The notes beneath the pieces are model-generated. The model was not told the DNA's origin. It worked only from the letters and a program-made list of their open reading frames with translations, and searched no databases. DNA of 64,000 nt from Thraustochytrium sp. TN22 (lineage: Eukaryota > Sar > Bigyra > Thraustochytrida > Thraustochytriidae): positions 1 through 64,000 of the forward strand of contig JABLUY010000087.1 of NCBI GenBank assembly GCA_013306675.1, in the 5' to 3' direction. A program made the translations under genes and the position numbers. Position 1 is the stretch's first letter. The number at the start of each line of letters is the position of its first letter. This document shows, one piece after another, positions 18,083-27,377 of the stretch.

Positions 18083-18461
18083 CTGCGTGTGGTCGCTGTC
18101 TCTTCTTGTATTAGGGCTATCAAACTCTTATTCTTCGCGCTGGCTAGCTGGTCGTAGCTGTTGCTTTCTTGCCTGCTTGCTGTGCGCTCGCTTGCTTGGC
18201 GGCACTGCATCGCTCTCTTCATTTCATTTGCGTTCGCATTTGCATTTACATTTGCAGCTGCGTTTGCTTTCGCATCAGCATTCGCGCATCGGCATCGCAT
18301 GTCTAGTCATCATCACTCTCATCCATCACTCACTGACACTCAAGCTACATAAAATGACGGTGCGGCGCCGCTCATGCCGTTGACGAAGCTGACGCGAACG
18401 TACCGACACAGGCGATACGCTGCGCTGCAGTGCGCTGCGTCCCGTCCGTGCTGCACGGCCC
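18083..18461. other. Convergent 3' region of RPL38 and RPF2
   Basis: No gene. It contains a T-rich run of six-base repeats of the TTCGCA / TTTGCA type (about 18222-18290), probably within the 3' untranslated regions of the two converging genes. Confidence 0.5.
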
Positions 18462-19415
18462 CTACTCCTTGGCCTTGGTGGAGCGCGAGAGCGCCTTCTT
18501 GAAGCGGCTGCGCGTGACGAGCTTGTTGGTGTCCTGGCGCTTCATGTGCACGCGGCCCACCTTGCCCTCGAGCGCGTCGTGCGTGACGTTCTTGACCTTC
18601 TTGGGGCCGCGCACGCTCTTGGGGCGGCGCAGCGCAAGCTTCTCGAGCTGCGCGCTCGGCAGGCGCGCGCGGCGCACCTCAAAGTTGAAGTTGGGGCCCA
18701 TGTCGATGAGCTGCACATTCGGCACCTTCTGGCCGAGCACGTCAACGACGCCCACGCGCTTGGCGGTCGTCGACTGCTGCTGCTTGGACGCATCCGGTGC
18801 AAAGGCCACCACATAGTTGCGCACGTAGACCTTGCCGTCCACGGCGCTGCAGCACACGACGTGATCGATGGTGGTCAGGTCCACCTGCTGCACCTGGCGC
18901 TCCTTGAAGAGGTCCAGCAGAATGCTGCGCAGCGTCATCATGTCGCGGTTCTTGTCAAAGTCGTCGCCGAGAAAGAGGATGGCGGTCTGGCTGCCAATCG
19001 CCTTGGCCAGCTTGGTGCGCTGCAAGACCGAGTCAAAGCCCTCGTAACCCGTGATGCCGATCTCCACCATGTCCAGCGTCTGATTGTCGAAGATGCGCCC
19101 CAGCACGACGTTGTTGGGCCGCTTCTTGGAGTGCGTGGCGAGCGCGAAGACGCCGCAGTCGTTCTTGTTGCACAGGAACTCCATGCGCGTCTCGTCGTCA
19201 AACGGCAGCACGTCGTTCTTGCGCGAGAACAGCACCGCGTTGTCCGAGCCGCGCAGCCGCCGCAGGTCGCGCAGCAGCTCCAGCCCAAAGGGCCCCACCT
19301 TGGCGCCGCGCACCAGCAGGCACCGCTTCTGCGTCTCCTCCACCTTGGGCTCGCGCGCCTTTTGCCGCCGCACCACGTGCCCGCGCTTGCGCTTGCCATC
19401 CTGCGCCTTGGCCAT
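18462..19415 (-). CDS. RPF2: Ribosome production factor 2 (Brix family)
   Basis: Nucleolar Brix-domain protein that with RRS1 brings the 5S RNP (5S rRNA, uL18, uL5) into pre-60S particles. The 317-residue protein has the family blocks RKNDVLPFDDETRMEFLCNK, NDCGVFALATHSKKRPNN, GRIFDNQTLDMVE and the C-terminal GRVHMKRQD. The ATG at 19413-19415 fits the basic N-terminus (MAKAQDGKRKRGH); the longer frame upstream lacks similarity. It ends in TAG at 18462-18464, where family proteins end or become acidic, so TAG appears to work as a real stop in this gene. No intron. The gene lies divergent from the ribokinase gene. Confidence 0.93.
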   Translation of the reverse strand: MAKAQDGKRKRGHVVRRQKAREPKVEETQKRCLLVRGAKVGPFGLELLRDLRRLRGSDNAVLFSRKNDVLPFDDETRMEFLCNKNDCGVFALATHSKKRPNNVVLGRIFDNQTLDMVEIGITGYEGFDSVLQRTKLAKAIGSQTAILFLGDDFDKNRDMMTLRSILLDLFKERQVQQVDLTTIDHVVCCSAVDGKVYVRNYVVAFAPDASKQQQSTTAKRVGVVDVLGQKVPNVQLIDMGPNFNFEVRRARLPSAQLEKLALRRPKSVRGPKKVKNVTHDALEGKVGRVHMKRQDTNKLVTRSRFKKALSRSTKAKE

Positions 19416-20062
19416 CCTGCCCGCCCCTCGCCGCCGCGCCCTGCCCTGCTCTCCCCTCCGTCCCGCGCCGCGCGCGCCGGTTCTGCCCGCCAGCCAGTCG
19501 CGCCGCGCCGCCACCCGCGACAGGGTCTGCGCTACCCTTTTTCCCTCGCCTGCGCAACCCAAGCGCGACCGCAGTCACAGGCCTTTTGCGCAGAACTGAT
19601 GACAGCCCTCACGCGCCTCGTCGGGGCTTGCGCGCGTCTTAGGTGCTGGGACTCTGCTCTGAGCGCGCTGCGATCGGGAGCGGGCGCTTTCTGTCACGTT
19701 GCAGTGCAGGCCTGGACGACGCGAGCCCGCCGAGCTCGAGCACGTGCAGCCCGCGCCTCGCAGTCAGGCTGACGATGACCCGGACGGTGGGCCTCGCGTC
19801 CCGCAAGGCAAGAGGAAGGGCCTCGAGCGTCGTCCGAGCGTCGTTCGGGCGTTGTTCGAGAGTCCTTCGAGCGCTCTTCGCTGCGCCGCTCGCAGCCTCA
19901 GCTGCCGCTCAGCGTCTTTGGCGCAGCTGCTTTGATGCGCTGATCGGCGCAGACAGGTGCCGAGCGTCCCGAGCCTCGGGCGGCAAGTCAAATATCAATC
20001 GACAATCCCACAAACCCGCGACGGCGGCGGCGGCGGCAGCGGCGGCGGCGGCGGCGGCGAGG
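19416..20062. promoter_or_regulatory. Divergent promoter region of RPF2 and ribokinase
   Basis: No gene is supported. A cluster of TCGTTCGAGCG-type short repeats lies at about 19825-19880, and a GGC triplet run begins at 20022 and crosses the ribokinase start. The forward frame is open through this region but shows no conserved residues. Confidence 0.4.
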
Positions 20063-21148
20063 ATGGCGGCAGCGGCGGCGGCGGCGGCGGCGGCCGTGCT
20101 GGTGGTGGGCAGCCTGAACGTGGACAGCTTCCGGTACGTGAAGGAGCTGCCCCGGCCGGGCGAGACGGTGGTCGCGGAGAGCTTCGAGGAGGGCGTGGGC
20201 GGCAAGGGCTGCAACCAGGCCAGCATGGCTGGCCTCTTGGCGCAGCGCGCGAGAGACGCGCAGGACGCGGCGCCTGACGCCGCTCCGCAGGTCGCCATGA
20301 TCGGCTGCGTGGGCGGCGACAGCCAGGGCGAGGGCCTGGCCGCCTCGCTCAGGGACCACGGCGTCGAGACGGCCGGCCTGTGCTCGCTGGGCTCGGACGT
20401 GCGGTCCGGGTCGGCCGCCATCACCGTGGACAGCAAGGGCGAGAACACAATCGTGGTCCACGCCGGCGCCAACGGCGCCTTTTCGCCCGAGCATCTCGAC
20501 CGCGAGGGCGCGGCGGCGCTCTGGGACCGCGCCGCGCTCGTCTTGTGCCAGAATGAGGTCCCGCTCGAGGTCACGGCTGAAGCGCTGCGCCGCGCGCGCG
20601 CTGCCGGCCGCCTCGCGCTCTGGAACTTGGCGCCCGCAACGCAGGATCCAGGCGCGCGCCAGGTGCTCGACAGCTGCTCCGTCCTGCTCGTCAACGAGAC
20701 CGAGGCCGTGTCCACACTGCGCGCGCACTTTGACGCTGACGACCTGCCGAACGTCAAGGACGGCGCGGGCAAACAGGCGCTCGAGCAGGTCGCGCAGCAG
20801 CTCGCCTCTCGCCTTGAAAGCCGGGACGTTGCCGTGGTGCTCACGGCCGGCTCGCTCGGCGCCGTCCTTGTCGCCGCCGGCGAGACCTCCTGGGTTGCCT
20901 CGAGCGCATCGGTCGCCGCCTCGGACGTGGTGGACACCACGGGCGCCGGCGACTGCTTCGCCGGCGCCTTTGCCTTTGAGCTGGCGCGCCAGCACCGCCC
21001 GGGCACCGACCTGGAGCACGCCGCGCTGCGCAAGGCGGCGCAGCTCGCCTGCGACGCGGCTGCTCTCAGCATCCAGCGCCGCGGCTGCGTCGCGTCCTAC
21101 ACCTTCGTGCGCGACAACCTGAGCCTTGCGGGGGGGCGCGACCTGTAA
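20063..21148 (+). CDS. RBKS: Ribokinase (PfkB family)
   Basis: Phosphorylates D-ribose at O5 with ATP, feeding ribose into the pentose phosphate pathway. The protein has about 361 residues. Seen: the PfkB start VLVVGSLNVDSFRYVKELPR, substrate-binding GVGGKGCNQA near residue 44, a LWNLAPA segment in place of the usual LNPAPA, and the ATP and catalytic motif DTTGAGDCFAGAF (residues 291-303) with the base Asp near 297. The order and the Asn-Pro-Ala-Pro-like segment favour ribokinase over fructokinase or adenosine kinase. The ATG at 20063 follows a GGC repeat and gives an N-terminal poly-Ala run of about ten residues; the longer upstream frame has no similarity. Cytosolic location is assumed, as no targeting peptide is obvious. 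Confidence 0.9.
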   Translation: MAAAAAAAAAAVLVVGSLNVDSFRYVKELPRPGETVVAESFEEGVGGKGCNQASMAGLLAQRARDAQDAAPDAAPQVAMIGCVGGDSQGEGLAASLRDHGVETAGLCSLGSDVRSGSAAITVDSKGENTIVVHAGANGAFSPEHLDREGAAALWDRAALVLCQNEVPLEVTAEALRRARAAGRLALWNLAPATQDPGARQVLDSCSVLLVNETEAVSTLRAHFDADDLPNVKDGAGKQALEQVAQQLASRLESRDVAVVLTAGSLGAVLVAAGETSWVASSASVAASDVVDTTGAGDCFAGAFAFELARQHRPGTDLEHAALRKAAQLACDAAALSIQRRGCVASYTFVRDNLSLAGGRDL

Positions 21149-21741
21149 CAAGTAGTAAAGGACTGCACAATCGTTGCCTTCACGGTGCATCGGCCGCGTA
21201 GATCATGACGCTGACGGAGACATGACGACGAGGACGAGGACGAGGATGACGATGACGAGGTGGAGAAGGCCGCCGCGATGGTTGGCCCGCCGCGACGAAA
21301 TCGTCGCACTGTCCTTGTCCTTCTTCAAGAGGCCCAGCCTGAGCTCGTTGGCAGCTCAGCTTGCTCGCACTGACAAGGCACTCTCTGTTCGCCTCTCGCC
21401 CCTGCAAACCGTCACCACAGAGCCCGGCGCGCGAGGGCACAGCGTGCGCGGCGGCAAAGCGCGGGCGCAGGCGCGGGCTCCGGACGAGTGGCCTGTGCGA
21501 GACCGGCCCGCTCCGGGGCAGGCAGGCCGGCCGCGAGCGGCATCGCGGCGCGAGCCCACGGTGCGTGCGCACCATCGGGAGCGCCACAGGCGACCTGCAG
21601 CGCAAGAACCTGCAGCGCAAGAACCTGCAGCGCAAGAAGCAGTGCGTCGCGCAGCGCAGGTCGTCCGCGAGCAAGCAAGCAAGCGAACGAACGAACTAGC
21701 GAGCTCTAGCGAGGGCGAGAGCGAGAGAAAGAGAACGCACC
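21149..21741 (+). promoter_or_regulatory. Intergenic region before the DGQHR gene
   Basis: No gene. Simple repeats are GACGAG and GATGAC triplets (21225-21262), three exact copies of a 15-base CCTGCAGCGCAAGAA unit (about 21594-21640), and GCAAGCAA / GAACGAAC tetramers next to it. The leader just before the ATG is purine-rich. Confidence 0.45.
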
Positions 21742-22803
21742 ATGTGGAGGTCGGTGCGCAAGCTGCTGGCCAGCGGCGAAGTGGCCGAGGAGGGCGCCCG
21801 CGCGCTGGAGGCGGCGGCCAAGGAGGCGCAGGAGGCGGCGGCCAAGGCCACGGCACAGCTGAGCGAGGTGCGAGCCGCGCTCAGCAAGCGCGAGGCAGAG
21901 CACGCGAGCGCCAACGAGGCGCTGCGCGTGATGCGCGAGCGGCACGCCGAGCTCGAACGCAAGGTGACGCAGGACGCCGAGGCGCAGCGGCTTGCGGAGC
22001 GCCAGCGCTTGCGCGATGAGGAGCACCCTATCTACGGGCGCCTGCTACACGATTTTGGGTACAAGCGCGTGTACGCATCTGAGCCCAAGAAGGTGGTCAA
22101 CAAGGCCGTGCTGCCCGTGTGGGAGAAGCAGCGCCTGTTCCGGCCGGAACGCGCGCGCCAGATTGCCAAGCACAAGAAGGAGGATGGCCGCTTCGGCTTC
22201 CCGGGCGTTATCACCATCTTCGACCTCGACGCGCCCGACAAGCGCGGCATCGTAGACGGCCAGCACCGCGTCGGCGGCCTCGAAATCATGCTGCGCGACG
22301 GCACCTGGCAGGACAATGACTTCATCCTCACCGAGGTCTACCCGGTGGGCGACTCGGACCAGCCTGTGAGCGACCTTTTCTTGGAGATCAACCAGAGCCA
22401 GCCTGTCGCCGAGATGGACTTGCCAGGCGTTGCGAACGACGGCGTGCGGGACGCCATCAACCACGTCGGCGAGCGCCTCGCCGAGGATTTCCCCGAGATG
22501 TTCAAGCCCTCGTTGCGCTGCCGCCCACCGCACCTCAACATCGACAACTTCCGCCAGGAGCTCTGGGACAGCGACAAGGCGCGCACAGTCGTCGACGCCG
22601 CCCTCGCCATGGACGCCTCCACCGCGCACGAGGAGCTCCTCGCCTGGGCCCTTGCCCAGAACGACGCCCTTGCCAAGCGCTCAGACGAGGAATGGCTCCA
22701 ATCCTCACTCGTGCGCGTCAAGAACCCCAAGACTTTGCAGACCGCCCTCTCCAAGGCGCGCAAGAACAACTTCTTCCTCGGCGTCGATCTCTCCTGGCAG
22801 TAG
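21742..22803 (+). CDS. DGQHR-motif protein, ParB/DndB-like
   Basis: Protein of 353 residues. Residues 20-105 form an Ala/Glu/Arg-rich coiled coil. The C-terminal two-thirds carries VDGQHRVGGLEIML (Asp172 to Arg176 in the core) followed by FLEINQSQPV. This is the pattern of the DGQHR domain, a ParB-like fold best known from bacterial DndB proteins and related nuclease-like families that sense or act on DNA. In bacteria the motif residues bind nucleotide or DNA. The eukaryotic role is unknown, and I infer only a ParB-like fold. It could have come from bacteria, though codon use looks like that of its neighbours. The gene ends in TAG followed at once by TAA. No intron, and the ATG at 21742 is preceded by ACC. 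Confidence 0.75.
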   Translation: MWRSVRKLLASGEVAEEGARALEAAAKEAQEAAAKATAQLSEVRAALSKREAEHASANEALRVMRERHAELERKVTQDAEAQRLAERQRLRDEEHPIYGRLLHDFGYKRVYASEPKKVVNKAVLPVWEKQRLFRPERARQIAKHKKEDGRFGFPGVITIFDLDAPDKRGIVDGQHRVGGLEIMLRDGTWQDNDFILTEVYPVGDSDQPVSDLFLEINQSQPVAEMDLPGVANDGVRDAINHVGERLAEDFPEMFKPSLRCRPPHLNIDNFRQELWDSDKARTVVDAALAMDASTAHEELLAWALAQNDALAKRSDEEWLQSSLVRVKNPKTLQTALSKARKNNFFLGVDLSWQ

Positions 22804-23378
22804 TAACCTTTTATGTCCTCGCCACCGCGACGTTCCCACTCTTGCGTCAGGCACCCCGACACCTCGCAGACGGTTGCGAATCCGTAGGCTGGTGCGGCGA
22901 TTTCCACCGCTCCACCCAACTTGCCTCGACCTGCACTCCGAGCTTCTCCGAGTCGAGCATGTCGTCCCAGGCGGCATCGACCTGCTGTGAGTGCGAGCCG
23001 CGAACCCTGCATGTTGCGTGCTTTGGCATGCTTTGGCATGCTTTTGGCATATGCTTTTGGCATGCTTTTGGCATGCTTTTAGCATGCATGGGCATGCGTT
23101 GGCATGCTTTGGCTTTGGCTTGCTTTGGTTGCTGTGGCTTGCTTTGGCCTTTGCAGCGGCTACGGACGAGGCGAGTTACGTAGTGCTGCGCACTGTGACT
23201 GTGACTCGGACTCGTGGCCAGCCTGCGCCGCCGCAGCCCCGCGGCGGCAGTCAAGGTTTGCTCGCGCGCGCGCGGCGGAGCGGGCGGCGCGGCGCGGCGC
23301 GGCGCGGCGGGAGCGGGCGGCGCGAGCGTTCCGGCGGCGGCGGCCTCCAGCAGCGGCGGTCCTCCGGGCGGCGGCGCC
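22804..23378. other. Intergenic with GCATGC repeats
   Basis: No gene is supported. The main feature is a run of GCATGC sites described separately. A G+C pentamer tract (GCGCG and GGCGC) at 23275-23320 leads into the next start codon. Confidence 0.45.
23020..23112. repeat. Cluster of GCATGC palindromes
   Basis: Seven GCATGC sites and one GCATATGC lie within about 90 bases, mostly spaced by CTTTTG or CTTTG (unit CTTTTGGCATG). Spacing is about 11-12 bases, near one helical turn. The run continues into TTTGGCTTGC-type sequence to 23155. It may be a simple repeat or a set of binding sites. Confidence 0.85.
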
Positions 23379-23781
23379 ATGCTGCGGCACGCGGCCTCCA
23401 CGGCGTCGCGCGCGGCGGCGCCCACGGTGCAGCAGCTGCAGCTGCAGCTGCTGCAGGCGCACGTGCTCGCGCAGGCGCAGGCGCAGGCGGCGCGCCAAGT
23501 GGCGCGCGCGGCCAACGTGGCGGCTGCCGAGACGCGGCTGCCGATGCTGGCGGCGGAGCAGCGCATCGGCGGCGACCAGATCGTCGAGGCGCTGCAGATG
23601 CTCAACAGGAACGCGCGCAAGCCCAGGAAGGTAGGTCGGCGACGCCGCCGGGAGGCTGCAGCCGTGCGTACGAATGCTAACGATCTCGTGTTGGTGCGCG
23701 TTTTCCTCGCAGGCAAACCAGGGTGCGCGCCCTTGCAGCCATGTCAAGCGGCGGCAGAAGAAGCGGCGCGTCAAGGTCTAA
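23379..23781 (+). CDS. Small basic protein, probably organellar
   Basis: Two exons (23379-23630 and 23713-23781) flank an 82-base GT-AG intron in phase 0 (donor GTAGGT, acceptor CTCGCAG). The product is 106 residues. It has an Arg/Ala N-terminus (MLRHAASTASRAAAPT) like a mitochondrial presequence, a Gln/Ala-rich helix, and a very basic end ANQGARPCSHVKRR followed by QKKRRVKV. The Cys/Arg-rich end resembles tails of organellar ribosomal proteins, but I cannot name a family. The forward frame continues open into the intron and far beyond, which hides the true end. The exon join is inferred from good splice sites and the sudden basic character of exon 2. Confidence 0.55.
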
Positions 23782-24050
23782 AGGTAGAAGGGTTGCAGTG
23801 CACGGTGTGGCGCAGTGCCGCCCATGGCTCGGGTCGGGTCGGCTCGGCCGGCGAGCTCCAGAGCTCTCTTCAGAAATGGACGAGGGCGACACGGCAGGGC
23901 ACGGCACGGCCAAGAAGAAGCTCCATAGCTCTCTCCTCTTTCTTTTACCGAGAGAAGAACGCTAGCTTATTAGAATCATGCGGAGTCGCACTGTCGCTCA
24001 CGGGTCGCACTGTCGCTCTCCTCCCCACCATCGTACACACTTGGCGCATA

Positions 24051-25265
24051 TCAAGCCGTCTTGTCCGCAACGAGCAATTGAAAGTAGCGCAAGACGAGAG
24101 CGGCAGACCATGGCTGCAGAGCCGCCGTAGGCCAGTCCATGCTGTGGCCGCCGGCGGCGGTGCGCACCGAGATGAGGTTCTCGTTCGTCTCGAAGTTGTC
24201 CATGTGGATGCTCGATCCCGGGCAAATGGGGTCGTTGCGAGCCGAGACGAAGAGCGTGGGCCGTGCGATGCGGTGCAGCACCAGGCCGCTACTAGCGTTG
24301 CGGTAATAGTCCGAAGCGGTCTTGAAACCAAAGGATGGCGCGATCATGCTGCCGTCAAAGTGGTGCATCGTACGCGCGTCCTTCATGCGCGCAAAGTCGT
24401 AGAGGTGCGGCGCCTCCTCCAGCACCTCGCGGTGCTCGTGTGCGACCTTGCGCACGAAACCCACCAGGACAGGGTTCATAATGCGGCCGCCCCAGGTCGT
24501 CTCGAGCGCGTGCGAGATGCTCAGGCAGTCCACGGGGCACGCCAGGCAGGCCGCGCCGTCCAACAGGCAGTCCTCGCCCTCCTCGCCGACGAACTTGGCC
24601 AAATAGTTGCTCCCCAGGGAGTAGCCCGCCGCGAACACGTGCGAGGCCTTGGGGTGATCCTCGCGCACGCGCTGCACCACGCGCCGCAGGTCCTCCGTGT
24701 AGCCCGCGCTGTAGAGAAAGGGCGACTCCAGCTCGTTGCCGCCGCGCCCGCGCGGATTGAAGCACGCGACGCGGAAGCCGGCCTCGTGCAGCCGCCGTGC
24801 CACGCGCCGCACGAAGCTCGTCTGGCTGCTGCCCGTGAGCCCGGGCACGATGAGCACCACCGGCGCGTCGGGGCGGTCCACGTCGAGCCAGTCCAGCGAA
24901 ACCACGCCCGCCGGCACCACGTCCGGGCAGCACGTCGACGTCGGCCGGCGCTTCATTTCGGGCAAGCTCACGCTCTCGCGCCGGTACCGCTCGCCGACGG
25001 CTTCCTCATGCGGCATGAACTCCGGCACGATCGTCTGCAGCACGCCGGTCGGGGCCCACCACGGCGCTCTATAGCGCTGCGCGAGCTCGCCGAGGCCCTG
25101 CACGAGCCGCCTGGACCTCGCGCTCGTCCGGCAGAAGACCACTTCATTCTTCTCCCTCAGCCTCACGTACGCCAGCCTCGCCAGCAGCACCGCGGCCGCC
25201 ACGGCCGTCGCCGCCGCCCAGCGCGCTCGCCGCAGCTCTTCCACGACGCCGGCCGCCGCCGTCAT
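24051..25265 (-). CDS. ABHD1/2/3-type alpha/beta hydrolase
   Basis: Membrane-anchored serine hydrolase of the AB-hydrolase YheT/ABHD3 family, whose members act on phospholipids or other esters. 404 residues from the ATG at 25263-25265. Residues 15-35 form a hydrophobic anchor. The oxyanion turn VLIVPGLTGSS is followed by FNPRGRGG, the nucleophile elbow GYSLGSN (Ser216), the acid ARNDPI (Asp345) and the His of GGHSMDW (His374), so the triad is complete. The length matches the family. The longest frame begins with GTG seven codons earlier. Divergent from the short-chain dehydrogenase gene. The substrate cannot be told. Confidence 0.9.
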   Translation of the reverse strand: MTAAAGVVEELRRARWAAATAVAAAVLLARLAYVRLREKNEVVFCRTSARSRRLVQGLGELAQRYRAPWWAPTGVLQTIVPEFMPHEEAVGERYRRESVSLPEMKRRPTSTCCPDVVPAGVVSLDWLDVDRPDAPVVLIVPGLTGSSQTSFVRRVARRLHEAGFRVACFNPRGRGGNELESPFLYSAGYTEDLRRVVQRVREDHPKASHVFAAGYSLGSNYLAKFVGEEGEDCLLDGAACLACPVDCLSISHALETTWGGRIMNPVLVGFVRKVAHEHREVLEEAPHLYDFARMKDARTMHHFDGSMIAPSFGFKTASDYYRNASSGLVLHRIARPTLFVSARNDPICPGSSIHMDNFETNENLISVRTAAGGHSMDWPTAALQPWSAALVLRYFQLLVADKTA

Positions 25266-25711
25266 GCTCGCCTTCGCCTTGCGCACGGCAGCGGCGAGTG
25301 CCTGACGTCGCCGACGCTGCTCTCGCCGACGCTGCTCTCGCCTCGCTGCCGTGGACCTGATCGGGCTCCGCGATCTGCCCGTGCGTCATCTTCGAGTTGC
25401 GGCGACTTGCCCTTGTACAACTTGTACAATACCACTTCAAGTTCTTGTCCAAGTCCTGAACAAGAGAACAACAAGAGGTAGGACCAGCGGCGAACAAGGA
25501 GCGCGCAGAAGTTGTCCCGGCGCGTATTCACGCGCCGCTCTTGACAGCGAGACCCGGACTCGGAGCGCGCAGTCGCGTACAGACCCCCAACTCCGCTGCA
25601 CAAGCCTTGCCAGTGGCCCAGGCCGACGACCTCCCGTGCGCAGCAAGACGCCGGCCGACGCTCGCCGCGACACGCGCTGAGCTGGAGCCGGACGACGGCC
25701 TGGCCCTCACG
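25266..25711. promoter_or_regulatory. Divergent promoter with paired TTGTACAA sites
   Basis: Two perfect 8-base palindromes TTGTACAA lie at 25413-25420 and 25422-25429, one base apart, followed by looser TTCTTGTCC / CAAGTCC matches. A short direct repeat of GCCGACGCTGCTCTC occurs at about 25311-25341. The region separates the ABHD hydrolase (minus) and the dehydrogenase (plus) starts. The regulatory role is inferred. Confidence 0.35.
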
Positions 25712-26707
25712 ATGACGACCAGCCTGGGCAAGTGGAGCTCGAGCGAGCAGGTGGTCGCGGCCTTGCCCGAGGGCGCCGCGGAGCTGGCCGGGTCCACGGT
25801 GATTGTGACGGGCGCCAATACGGGCATTGGACTCGAGGCGTCCAAGCACCTGGCCGCCACGGGCGCGCACGTGGTGCTGGCGTGCAGGTCCGTGGACAAG
25901 GCCAACAAGGCGGCCGAAGGTGTGCGCGACTTCTGCGCCAAGGCCGGCAAGGAGGGGCGCGTCAGTGTGCTGCAGCTCGACCTGGGCGACCTCAACGCCG
26001 TGCGCGACAGCGTGGCGGCCTTCTTGCAGCGCTCCGAGCAGGAGCAGTGGCCGCCGCTGCGCGCGCTCGTGCTCAACGCCGGCATTGTCGTGACCTCGGC
26101 GCAGCGCACCGCGCAGGGCTACGAGGCCACCTTCGGCGTGAGCCATCTTGCCCACATGCTCTTCACAGAGGGCCTGCTGCCGCAGCTGCGCGCCAACCAG
26201 CCTTCGCGGGTCGTTGTGCTCTCCTCGTCCGCGCACTTCTCCAAGCTGTACGAGCGCAACATCGAGTCGCCCGAGGCGCTTCGCGCCGCCTTTTTGACGC
26301 CGCAGCGCACCGAGGGCGAGAAGATCTCTGTGGTTGGCGAGGGCATGGCTCTCTACGCCAGCGCGAAGATGTGCAATGTGCTCTTCGCCAAGAAGCTGCA
26401 CGAGCGCGAGATTGCCAACGGCGTCGCGGCGTGCTCGCTGCACCCGGGCGACCTCATCCCCACTGAGATCACCCGCGACGTTGGCTACTTCCTCGGCATC
26501 TTCATTCGCAAGGTCGTCGCCCTTTTCACCAAGTCCCTCTCCCAGGGCGCCAGCACCACTGTCTACTGCACGCTGGCCCCGCACGAGTCCCTCCAGGGTC
26601 GCTTCTTTGTCGACTGTGCGCCCGCCAACGAGAGCCGCCGCGCCACACAAGCGGCTGCCGACGCCCTTTGGGAGGTCTCCGAGGAGGTCCTCGCCTCGTA
26701 TCTTTGA
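25712..26707 (+). CDS. Short-chain dehydrogenase/reductase
   Basis: NAD(P)-dependent oxidoreductase of the retinol dehydrogenase / WW-domain oxidoreductase-like group. 331 residues from the ATG at 25712. Motifs in order: cofactor-binding TGANTGIG (about residues 35-42), LACRSVDKANKA, LQLDLGDL, LNAG, active-site Ser in VVLSSSAH and the Tyr/Lys pair in YASAKMCN. The C-terminal part (FTKSLSQGASTTVYC) matches the same subfamily. The Arg of ACRS suggests a preference for NADP. Substrate unknown; a lipid or retinoid-type alcohol is typical of the group. Frame upstream of 25712 is open but unlike the family. Confidence 0.9.
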   Translation: MTTSLGKWSSSEQVVAALPEGAAELAGSTVIVTGANTGIGLEASKHLAATGAHVVLACRSVDKANKAAEGVRDFCAKAGKEGRVSVLQLDLGDLNAVRDSVAAFLQRSEQEQWPPLRALVLNAGIVVTSAQRTAQGYEATFGVSHLAHMLFTEGLLPQLRANQPSRVVVLSSSAHFSKLYERNIESPEALRAAFLTPQRTEGEKISVVGEGMALYASAKMCNVLFAKKLHEREIANGVAACSLHPGDLIPTEITRDVGYFLGIFIRKVVALFTKSLSQGASTTVYCTLAPHESLQGRFFVDCAPANESRRATQAAADALWEVSEEVLASYL

Positions 26708-27185
26708 TTTGATCAAGAGAAAGGAATCTGCGTTCAATCGTTCGTGCATGCGCACACGAGCCACCTGTCGAAACTCGCGCGAGTGCCGCAGACCGAGTCT
26801 TCCAGGTCCATGCGTCGAGCAAGTAGGCCTGACTCGACGGCTGCCCTGCTCCAACGCCCCAAGGATTGGTACCATATCCTTCGCATCGTTGCCCTTGTTT
26901 TGCATCCTCGCTCCACCTCCGCCGGCTCGCGAGCGCATTTTGCACACGAGGCCGAGGCCTGCTTGCAGGCTGCGCTCCAACGAACGTCTGTCTGTATGTC
27001 TGCACCGCAAAATCGGTCTGCAGCTCCCTGCAGCTAATCTTCTTCTTCTTCTTCTTCGTTGTCTTCGTCGTCTTCTCTCGAGCCTGCAAGTCCCTGACGC
27101 GCGCGGCGGCAGCAGCGGCGACGGCGGCAGCGCGGCGGCGACGCGACAGCGCCCGGTCGGGAGCGGGCCGCGGCGGCGCAGCGCG
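26708..27185. other. Intergenic leader of UBE4
   Basis: No gene. A (CTT)n and GTCTTC pyrimidine tract lies at 27037-27080, about 110 bases before the UBE4 start, and may be a promoter or initiator element. Confidence 0.4.
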
Positions 27186-27341
27186 ATGAACTTTCTGCGC
27201 GGGCTCGTCGTGCGGGACGAAGATGGCGGGGATCATGACGGGGCCGCCGCCGCCGAGGAGGCGCCGGCGCAGCCCACGCTGACGCCCGAGGAGATGCGCG
27301 CGGCCAGGCTGGCGCGGCTCCAGCAGCAGCAGGACGACGCG

Positions 27342-27377
<36 letters not shown>

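Noticed and set aside
18462-18464. Reassignment of TAG genome-wide
   Set aside because: RPF2 and the transporter end in TAG at the expected family end, with the next other stop far away and junk-like sequence between, so TAG works as a stop at least there.
23214-25481. A 755-codon forward open frame
   Set aside because: Most of it is antisense to the ABHD hydrolase and reads as Arg/His/Leu-rich sequence without motifs. Only its first 84 codons (from 23379) belong to a real gene.
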